From: DATBRV01 sp036560145
Lineage (GTDB): Bacteria > Myxococcota_A > UBA9160 > SMWR01
Direction: 5' to 3'
DNA: 64,000 bases
NCBI GenBank assembly: GCA_036560145.1
Contig: DATBRV010000141.1
Span: 31,144 to 95,143 of the forward strand
The translations under genes were made by a program, and so were the position numbers. The notes beneath the pieces are model-generated. The model ran no database searches and had not been told where the DNA came from. It was given only the letters and a program-made list of their open reading frames with translations. Each line of letters begins with the position of its first letter. Position 1 is the first letter of the stretch. This document shows positions 58,184-64,000 of this stretch, in pieces.

Positions 58184-60591
58184 GATCGCTCGCGGAGGCG
58201 GGGCCCGAGGCGGCCAGCGAATGCGTCGCCGACGGCCTGCGCGTGCTCGAGCTCGGCTCGGGCCTCTCGGGCGCGGTCGCCGCGCTGATCCTCGCCGACA
58301 ACGGCGCCGACGTGATCAAGGTCGAGCCGCCGGGGGGAGATCCGCTGCGCGCGCACCCGGCGCACCGGATGTGGATCCGCGGCAAGCAGACGCTGGTCGC
58401 GGATCTCGCGGCCGCGCGCGACCAGGACCGCGTCGCTGGACTGGCGGCCGAGGCGGACGTCGTGATCTCGAGCTGGCGGGCGGGCGTCGATGCGCGCTTC
58501 GGCCTCGACCCGGGCGCGATCGCCGCGCGCAACCCGAGCGCGATCGTGTGTCGGATCACCGGCTTTGGCTCGCGCGGGCCCTACGCGCACTACCCCGGCT
58601 GGGACGGGATCGTCGCCGCCAAGGCGGGGCGCATGCTCGAGTTCTGCGGCCTCGCGGGCGGGTCGCGGCCCGCCTACGCCGCGGTTCCGGTGGCGGGTTG
58701 GTGCGCGTCGCAGCTGGCGCTGCACGGGATCCTGGCGGCGCTGCTGGACCGCGAGCGCACCGGCCGCGGGCGCCGCGTCGAGACCAGCCTGGTGCAGGCG
58801 CTCGGCATCTACGATCTGGTGAACTGGCTGCCCGGCTACACGATGATGCTGCGCACGGCGGACGTCCCCTACCTTCCCTACACGAACGCGTGCACGAAGG
58901 ACGGGATCTGGCTCCAGTTCGCGCAGCTCTCCCCGGCGCAATTTCGGGCCTTCATCCGCGACCTCGGCCTCGACGAGATCTGGGCTGATCCGCGCTTCCG
59001 GTTCGCCCCGGCGCTGCGCGACCCGGAGCCGATGCGCGCGCTGCGCGCCATCCTGCTGGCGCGGGTGCGCGAGAAGACCCATGCGGAATGGACGAGCATC
59101 TTCGATTCCGACCCCGACATCGCGGTCGAGCGCTTCCGCAGCGCGGCCGAGGCGATGGAGCATCCGCAGATCCTTCACAACGGCGACGTGATCGAACGCG
59201 AGGATCCCGAGCTCGGCCGGCTGCGCGAGCTGGGGCCGCTGGTCCGCTTCTCGGCCACGCCGTCCCGCCCCGGCGGCGCGGCGGCGCCGGGCTCGCGGCC
59301 CGCCGCCTGGCCGGCGCGGCCTCCGGCGGGTGCTGCGCACGCGCGCCGCGGCCCCGTGCCGCGCCGACCGCTGGGCGACCTGCTGGTGCTCGAGCTCGCC
59401 ACCTGGGTCGCGACGCCGCTGGCGGCGACGCTGCTCGCCGAGCTGGGCGCGCGCGTGGTCAAGATCGAGCCGATCGGCGGCGAGCCCTTCCGACAGGTCA
59501 AGCACGGCGTGCCCTGGCTCAAGACCGTGCAGGGCAAGCAGAGCCTCGTCCTCGACCTCAAGCGCCCGGAGGCGCGCGAGATCGTCCACGCGCTCGCGCG
59601 CCGCGCCGACCTGCTGCTGCACAACTACCGGCCGGGCGTCCCGGAGCGGCTGGGGATCGACTACGCGACGCTGCGTCGGATCAACCCGCGGCTGATCTAC
59701 CTGTACGGCGCCTCCTACGGCTCGACGGGCCCCTGCGCCGGCAAGCCCGCCTATCACCCGACCGCCGGCGCGCTCTGCGGCGAGGCGCTCGCGCAGCTCG
59801 GCGAGGGGGGGCTGCCCGCGCCGGGGAGCGCCCTCTCGGAGGCCGAGCTCGCGCAGCAGGCCCACCGCAACGAGCTCGCGAACGAGACCAATCCCGACCC
59901 GAACGCCGCGGTCGCGACCGCCACCGCCGCGCTGCTCGCGCTCTACCACCGGGCGCGCACCGGCGAGGGCCAGGCGGTCGAGACCAGCATGCTGTGCTCC
60001 AACGCCTGGGTGCTCTCCGCCGATTGGGTCGACTACCCGGGGCGCCCCCCGCGCGAGGCCGCCGACGCGGGGCTGCACGGCCTCTGCGCCCTCTACCGCC
60101 TCTACGCCGCCGCCGAAGGCTGGGTCTTCCTCGCCTGTCCGGGCCCGTCCGGCTTCGCGAAGCTGTGTCGGGCGCTGGGAGCGCCCGAGCTGGCCGCCGA
60201 TCCCCGCTTCCGCGAGGCGGACTCGCGGCGCCGCCACGACGCGGCGCTCGCGGACCTGCTCGCGTCGGCCTTCGCCAAGCGCCCCGCGGCCGAGTGGGAG
60301 GCAGCGCTCACCGCGGTCGGGGTGGGCTGCGTGGGCGCCGATCGCGGCCCCTTCGCGCGCTTCGCCTTCGACGAGCCCTTCATGCGCGAGAGCGGCTTCG
60401 TCACCGAGGCGGAGGATCCGGAGCTCGGCCGCTACCGCCGCTTCGGGCCCACGGTGAACCTCTCCGACGATCCGGCGGTGCTGCGCGGGCCCTGCCGCGC
60501 CGGCGAGCACTCCCGGCAGATCCTCGGCGAGCTGGGCCTCTCGGAGGGGCGGATCGACGAGCTCGTGCGCCTCGGCGTCACCGCAGACTGA
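58174..60591 (+). CDS. Tandem-fused type III CoA-transferase (two CaiB/BaiF domains)
   Basis: An 805-residue fusion of two CaiB/BaiF domains, about residues 20-395 and 405-800, joined by an Ala/Pro/Arg-rich linker. Each has its own CoA-binding start (ADNGADVIKVEPPGG; AELGARVVKIEPIGG). Aligned with the neighbouring 384-residue enzyme on the shared ALxxRxRTGxG anchor, the catalytic Asp is Gly in the N-terminal copy (PVAGWCASQ) but kept in the C-terminal copy (NPDPNAAV). So only the second half is likely catalytic. Fusions of this kind occur in bacteria that degrade steroids and other acyl-CoAs. The GTG start overlaps the unknown gene; an esterase gene follows. Confidence 0.85.
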   Translation: MALRSLAEAGPEAASECVADGLRVLELGSGLSGAVAALILADNGADVIKVEPPGGDPLRAHPAHRMWIRGKQTLVADLAAARDQDRVAGLAAEADVVISSWRAGVDARFGLDPGAIAARNPSAIVCRITGFGSRGPYAHYPGWDGIVAAKAGRMLEFCGLAGGSRPAYAAVPVAGWCASQLALHGILAALLDRERTGRGRRVETSLVQALGIYDLVNWLPGYTMMLRTADVPYLPYTNACTKDGIWLQFAQLSPAQFRAFIRDLGLDEIWADPRFRFAPALRDPEPMRALRAILLARVREKTHAEWTSIFDSDPDIAVERFRSAAEAMEHPQILHNGDVIEREDPELGRLRELGPLVRFSATPSRPGGAAAPGSRPAAWPARPPAGAAHARRGPVPRRPLGDLLVLELATWVATPLAATLLAELGARVVKIEPIGGEPFRQVKHGVPWLKTVQGKQSLVLDLKRPEAREIVHALARRADLLLHNYRPGVPERLGIDYATLRRINPRLIYLYGASYGSTGPCAGKPAYHPTAGALCGEALAQLGEGGLPAPGSALSEAELAQQAHRNELANETNPDPNAAVATATAALLALYHRARTGEGQAVETSMLCSNAWVLSADWVDYPGRPPREAADAGLHGLCALYRLYAAAEGWVFLACPGPSGFAKLCRALGAPELAADPRFREADSRRRHDAALADLLASAFAKRPAAEWEAALTAVGVGCVGADRGPFARFAFDEPFMRESGFVTEAEDPELGRYRRFGPTVNLSDDPAVLRGPCRAGEHSRQILGELGLSEGRIDELVRLGVTAD

Positions 60592-60606
60592 CCCCAAGGA
60601 GGATCC

Positions 60607-61518
60607 ATGTCCCAGCCGCCGAACATCGACCTGATGATGCAGATGCTGCTCCAGAACGCGCCCCGGACGGCGCTGGAGATGCGCCGGATGATCGATGGCT
60701 TCGCGCCGATCATGAACGCGGGCCTTCCCGAGGTGGGCGCATTCCATGAAGCGGTGCCGGTGCGCGAGGGCGTCACGGCCGACGTCGTGGTTCCGGCGGG
60801 CTCGGGGCCGCATCCCGTGCTGGTGTACCTGCACGGCGGCGGCTGGGTGTGCGGCAGCCCGAAGACGCACCGCAAGCTCGCCCATCGCTTCGCCGAGGCG
60901 GGCTACCTGGTCTTCAACGTCGACTACCGGCTCGCGCCGGAGCATCCCTTCCCGACGCCCTTCGACGACTGCCTGGCGGCGACCCGCTGGGCGCATCGCG
61001 AGGCGGCGCGCTTCGGCGGCGATGCGACGCGCCTCGCGATCGGCGGCGACAGCGCGGGCGGGAACCTCTCCGCCGCCGTGGCCGCCGCGCTGGCGGGCGA
61101 CCCCGCCCGCCCGAAGGCCGCGCTCCTGATCTACGGCGTGTTCGATTTCGGCATGCTCGGCGACCTGTCGCCGGCCCCGGGAGAGGACCCGCGCGCTGGG
61201 GTCCTCGCCCGGGAGATGGTCGAGATGATGGTGGGCGCCTACCTGGGTGAGCGGCGCCTCGACACGCTGCTGCGTGACCCGCGCGTCTCGCCGCTGGCGG
61301 CCGCGGCGCAGCTGCCGCCGACCCACGTCGTGGTGGGCGGCGCCGACCCGCTGGCCGTCCAGGCCGAGGCGCTGGTGAGGGCGCTCGCGGCTGCGGGGGT
61401 TCCGCACGAGCACTGGGTCGACGAGGGCATGCCGCACGGCTACGCCCAGATGGAGTTCCTGGCCCCGGCGCGGCCCGCGATCGAACGGATGCTGAGGTTC
61501 CTGAAGAAGCACGTGTGA
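60607..61518 (+). CDS. Alpha/beta hydrolase, hormone-sensitive-lipase family esterase
   Basis: A 303-residue esterase. HGGGW (about 79-83) forms the oxyanion hole, Ser is in GDSAGGN (about 154), Asp in GGADPL and His in MPHGYAQ. DYRLAPEHPFP is the family Asp-Tyr-Arg segment. The HSL family cleaves short- to medium-chain esters. A strong AAGGAGG site precedes the ATG. It ends the CoA-transferase operon that begins at 56261 and could supply an acid or alcohol to it. Confidence 0.93.
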   Translation: MSQPPNIDLMMQMLLQNAPRTALEMRRMIDGFAPIMNAGLPEVGAFHEAVPVREGVTADVVVPAGSGPHPVLVYLHGGGWVCGSPKTHRKLAHRFAEAGYLVFNVDYRLAPEHPFPTPFDDCLAATRWAHREAARFGGDATRLAIGGDSAGGNLSAAVAAALAGDPARPKAALLIYGVFDFGMLGDLSPAPGEDPRAGVLAREMVEMMVGAYLGERRLDTLLRDPRVSPLAAAAQLPPTHVVVGGADPLAVQAEALVRALAAAGVPHEHWVDEGMPHGYAQMEFLAPARPAIERMLRFLKKHV

Positions 61519-61602
61519 GGGCGGCGCCCGTCCTCCCGAGCCGGCCGCCCGCGCTCAAGCGGCCAGGCCCCCCGTCCGACACGAAGGGGCCGGGGGGGAC
61601 TC

Positions 61603-62175
61603 ATGGCGGCGTCGACCATCAAGGGCGTGGCGTTCCTGTCCGTGGCCGCGGACGTGATCCGGCTGCGCAAGAGCGGCGTGATCTCGGAGGCGGACCTCCA
61701 GACCGCGATCAAGTCCGACGAGCTCAAGTACCTCGACGAGCCGGTGGTTCCGGGGCTCTGGTACCCGCTGGGAACCTATGGCCGGCTGCTCGAGCTCCTG
61801 TGTCGCAAGGAGGGCGGCGACCGCGCGGAGTACCTGATCGAGCGCGGCGCGCGGGCCGCCGAGCGGATGATGAGCCAGGGGGCCTACCGCGAGTTCCTCG
61901 CGACGGCCAACCGCTGGGGCGAGCGCGCGGGCCAGGCGATGGTGCAGCTGGCCAAGGCGCTCTATGGCGGGACGCGCTGGTCCGCCTCGTACTCGGGCGA
62001 GGAACACACGGCCGAGATCGTGGTCGACGACGCCAGGGACTTCCCGATCGCGGCGCGCTACGCCGCCCAGGGCTTCGTCCAGGTCCTCTTCGCGCGGATC
62101 GAGGGCGCCGAGGTCGCGGTCTCGAGCCACAGCCCGAAGCCGGACCGCATCGTCTACTCCATCCGCCGCTCCTGA
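61603..62175 (+). CDS. Conserved hypothetical protein, 190 residues
   Basis: An unknown soluble protein. It begins KGVAFLSVAADVIRLRKSG and has WYPLGTYGRLLELLCRKEGG and a long helix with RAAERMMSQGAYREFL. The block order recalls small families common in myxobacteria (for example TIGR02265), but I cannot confirm membership. The ATG lies after a GC-rich stretch with GGGGGGGAC as the ribosome site. It has no obvious partner gene. Confidence 0.55.
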   Translation: MAASTIKGVAFLSVAADVIRLRKSGVISEADLQTAIKSDELKYLDEPVVPGLWYPLGTYGRLLELLCRKEGGDRAEYLIERGARAAERMMSQGAYREFLATANRWGERAGQAMVQLAKALYGGTRWSASYSGEEHTAEIVVDDARDFPIAARYAAQGFVQVLFARIEGAEVAVSSHSPKPDRIVYSIRRS

Positions 62176-62185
62176 GCCGCGCGGG

Positions 62186-62713
62186 TCAGAACGGCTTCGC
62201 CACCGCGAGAACGACGACGATCGGCACCACGATCACGATGATCGGCTCGGTGACGCGGAAGAACAGCCAGTGCAGGTCCATGAAGCGCTCGTAGCGAGCG
62301 GCGTCGCCGCTGGCGCGGATCGCCGCCTTGTTGCCGCCCAGATGCGAGAGGTAGACGTCGACGATCTCCATCGGCAGGAAGACCAGCACGCCGAGCCAGA
62401 CCTTCACCGTCAGGTAGCTCACGCGCCCGAGCTCGAAGCCTCCGAGCCAGAGCATGGCGAGCGCCGTGACGACCAGCACGGGGAAGGCGAGATGCTCGAG
62501 CGCGACACCGCGATCGAAGCGCTCCATCAGGCGATTTCGCTCGGCGCGTGCGGCCGCGTCGCCCGGACGGTGCTGCACGCGCCGGAAGGCGGGCTTCAGG
62601 TAGAAGGCGTACGCGACCGCCGTGCTGCCGGCCCAGATCATCGCCGCGAGCACGTGGAGCGCCTTGATCCAGAGGTAATAGGGCGCCAGCAGGAGTCGGA
62701 GCTCGTCGAACAT
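62186..62713 (-). CDS. CopD/HemJ-like integral membrane protein
   Basis: A 175-residue membrane protein with four hydrophobic segments. The first carries WIKALHVLAAMIWAGSTAVAYAFYL (about 15-39): the Lys-Ala-x-His and Trp-x-Gly pattern is typical of CopD-type proteins and the HemJ protoporphyrinogen oxidase, in which the His binds heme or copper. A further conserved His is in LEHLAFP. It is divergent from the VOC gene with 45 bp between starts. A copper-related or heme-related role is inference. Confidence 0.65.
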   Translation of the reverse strand: MFDELRLLLAPYYLWIKALHVLAAMIWAGSTAVAYAFYLKPAFRRVQHRPGDAAARAERNRLMERFDRGVALEHLAFPVLVVTALAMLWLGGFELGRVSYLTVKVWLGVLVFLPMEIVDVYLSHLGGNKAAIRASGDAARYERFMDLHWLFFRVTEPIIVIVVPIVVVLAVAKPF

Positions 62714-62758
62714 GGGCGGCGATTGTGTAGAATCGGCTCCGAAACTCAAGAGGGCGCC

Positions 62759-63295
62759 ATGGGCATACACCACCTCGCATTCGTCGTGAAGGACATCCAG
62801 GCGACGCACCGTTTCTACACCGAGGCGATGGGCTTCGAGCTCGCCAAGGTCGAGGTGGTGCCGCAGAAGATCGGCGTGGCGCGCCACGTCTTCTACAAGA
62901 CCGGCCCGGCGCGCGATCAGCTGATCGCGTTCTGGGACCTCTCGCTCGCGCCGCGCGATGGCGAGCTCAAGACGAACATCAGCACCGACCTCGGCTTCGA
63001 ACCGGGCACGAACCATCTCGCCTTCACGGCGGATGATCTCGACGATCTGAAACGCAAGCGCGAGCGCTGGCTCGGGCTCGGATACGACGTGCTCGAGGTC
63101 GACCACGGCTGGGTCCACTCGATCTACACCCAGGATCCCGACGGAATCGCGGTGGAGTTCGCCGTGCTGACGCGCGACCTCGGGCGGGAAGACGCCGCGG
63201 AGGCGCAGGCGCTGCTGCGCTCCGAGGCGCCCGCGCGCAGCGCGCCGCCGAAGCAGAGGTCGCTGCACAAGGCGAAGCGCGGGAAGGGGGGCTGA
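62759..63295 (+). CDS. VOC-family (glyoxalase/dioxygenase-fold) protein
   Basis: A 178-residue vicinal-oxygen-chelate protein. GIHHLAFVVKDIQATHRFYTEAMGFEL at the N-terminus provides the first metal His (about 4-5); TNHLAFTADD gives the second (about 91), and DPDGIAVEF gives the Glu (about 133). It is of single-module glyoxalase/extradiol type. The C-terminus is a basic linker (KQRSLHKAKRGK). It may act on an acyl-CoA epimer or a catechol; in steroid degraders VOC dioxygenases open rings, but nothing specific is seen. Confidence 0.83.
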   Translation: MGIHHLAFVVKDIQATHRFYTEAMGFELAKVEVVPQKIGVARHVFYKTGPARDQLIAFWDLSLAPRDGELKTNISTDLGFEPGTNHLAFTADDLDDLKRKRERWLGLGYDVLEVDHGWVHSIYTQDPDGIAVEFAVLTRDLGREDAAEAQALLRSEAPARSAPPKQRSLHKAKRGKGG

Positions 63296-63298
63296 GCG

Positions 63299-63955
63299 GT
63301 GCCCAGGCTGCGACAGGTTCCGCGCGCCGAGGCGCATGCGAGCGCGAAGGCGTTGTACGAGAGGCTCTTCGGCGACCGCGATCCGGTCGCGTCGCCCGGC
63401 ACCGCGACGGGCACGCCGGGCAACTGGTGGACGGTCTTCGCGCTGGTGCCGGATTGCTTCGACCACGCAGTCGCCGGGTTCGCCTTCTACCGCAGCCGCA
63501 AGCGCGTGCTCGACCCCCGCCTGCGCGAGCTCGGCCAGACCCGCGCCGGCTGGGCGCGCGGCAGCCAGTTCGTCTTCTCGCAGCACTGCAAGGCGAGCCG
63601 CGACGTCGGGCTCTCGGAGCAGCAGGTGGCGGCGATCCCGCACTGGCAGACCGCCAGCTGCTTCTCACCGCTCGAGCGCGCGGTGCTCGCCTACACCGAC
63701 GGCCTCGTGCTGGAAGGCGGCCGCGTGCCGGACGGCGTGTTCGAGGCGCTGCGGGCGGGCCTCTCGGACGTCGAGATCCTCGAGCTCACCTACATCACCT
63801 GCCTGTACGAGATGCACGCCACCATGTCGCGCGCGCTGCGGCTCGAGTACGACGACGTGCCGGAGCGCGTGGTCGAGGTAGCCGCTCCGTCCGGAGCCGC
63901 GCAGGACGTGATGGCCGCCGTCGACGAGACGCGCGGCCCCGTCACCCGATCCTGA
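63299..63955 (+). CDS. Carboxymuconolactone decarboxylase (AhpD-like) family protein
   Basis: A 218-residue helical protein of the CMD/AhpD fold. The conserved segment is RGSQFVFSQHCKASRDVGLSEQQ, with Cys and His near residues 98-101, although the second redox Cys of AhpD (CxxC) is absent. ERAVLAYTDGLVLEG and YEMHATMSRALRLEYDD complete the pattern. Such members act as decarboxylases or oxidoreductases of unknown substrate. It begins with GTG three bases after the VOC gene, suggesting an operon. Confidence 0.82.
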   Translation: MPRLRQVPRAEAHASAKALYERLFGDRDPVASPGTATGTPGNWWTVFALVPDCFDHAVAGFAFYRSRKRVLDPRLRELGQTRAGWARGSQFVFSQHCKASRDVGLSEQQVAAIPHWQTASCFSPLERAVLAYTDGLVLEGGRVPDGVFEALRAGLSDVEILELTYITCLYEMHATMSRALRLEYDDVPERVVEVAAPSGAAQDVMAAVDETRGPVTRS

Positions 63956-64000
63956 AGCTGCGCGTCTAGCCCACGTGACCCAGGCCCTGGGAATCGGCGG

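Noticed and set aside
57913..61512. Minus-strand open frame of 1199 codons opposite the CoA-transferase and esterase genes
   Set aside because: Arg/Ala/His-rich with no motif; a product of high GC that keeps antisense frames open over genes with clear catalytic motifs.
63966..64000. Possible 3' end of a minus-strand gene (ends GLGHVG then TAG)
   Set aside because: Only 35 bases are visible, too few to support a gene call.
1..64000. tRNA, rRNA, CRISPR arrays, insertion sequences, integrases, attachment sites
   Set aside because: No cloverleaf, ribosomal segment, repeat-spacer pattern or transposase was seen by eye; a covariance search could still find a small RNA.

Overview
The window is high-GC DNA packed with bacterial genes on both strands; the longest gap between genes is about 0.2 kb. 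I see no rRNA, tRNA, CRISPR array, insertion sequence, phage or plasmid gene. Lipoproteins with lipoboxes, an outer-membrane-type beta-barrel, two PEP-CTERM proteins and a Tat-exported hydrolase point to a Gram-negative host. The overall mix (DUF3516 helicase, DUF2332 protein, many CoA-linked enzymes) suggests a free-living, lipid-degrading soil or aquatic bacterium of the former Deltaproteobacteria (Myxococcota/Binatota-like). That placement is inference.

Layout. 1-12.6 kb: the first codons of a cytochrome P450, a limonene-epoxide-hydrolase-like enzyme, a GNAT protein, a SIMPL protein, a dipeptidase, lipoproteins, a phosphotransferase, a glycosyltransferase, an aqpZ-phyH pair, an M48 protease, a HerA-like ATPase and a repeat-bearing secreted protein. 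13.2-20.3 kb: a seven-gene minus-strand operon matching the actinobacterial steroid side-chain set (chsE2, chsH2, chsE1, chsH1, ltp2, fadA5, chsB1), with a perfect match to the KstR operator consensus 75 bp upstream. 20.4-26.1 kb: PEP-CTERM proteins, an LLM flavin enzyme, a NUDIX hydrolase and a beta-barrel. 26.2-32.5 kb: aldehyde dehydrogenase, aldo/keto reductase, a DNase-I-fold phosphatase, a COG0523 GTPase, a quinone oxidoreductase and a cytochrome c. 32.5-42.9 kb: a helicase, a sulfatase-fold lipoprotein, endonuclease III, pterin dehydratase, GST, enoyl-CoA hydratase, an alkyltransferase-like protein, an M20 peptidase and a PEP-mutase-family lyase. 43-46.5 kb: two tandem paralogous membrane histidine kinases with complementary defects. 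46.6-51.4 kb: tesB plus a surface-glycan operon. 51.4-64 kb: DUF2332, MAPEG, dienelactone hydrolase, GTP-PEPCK, two type-III CoA-transferases (one a tandem fusion), an HSL-type esterase, a CopD-like membrane protein, a VOC protein and a carboxymuconolactone-decarboxylase-like protein.

How the genes work together. The central system is the 13.2-20.3 kb operon. By homology ChsB1 and FadA5 finish one beta-oxidation cycle of a C24 steroid acyl-CoA, and ChsE1/E2, ChsH1/H2 and Ltp2 remove the last three side-chain carbons as propionyl-CoA, leaving a 17-keto steroid. Surrounding acyl-CoA genes (enoyl-CoA hydratase, TesB, CoA-transferases) and PEPCK fit growth on lipids, though none is tied to steroids by sequence alone. 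A dispersed palindromic intergenic repeat (five copies) and short islands of A/T-rich codons inside many GC-rich genes are further unexplained structure.
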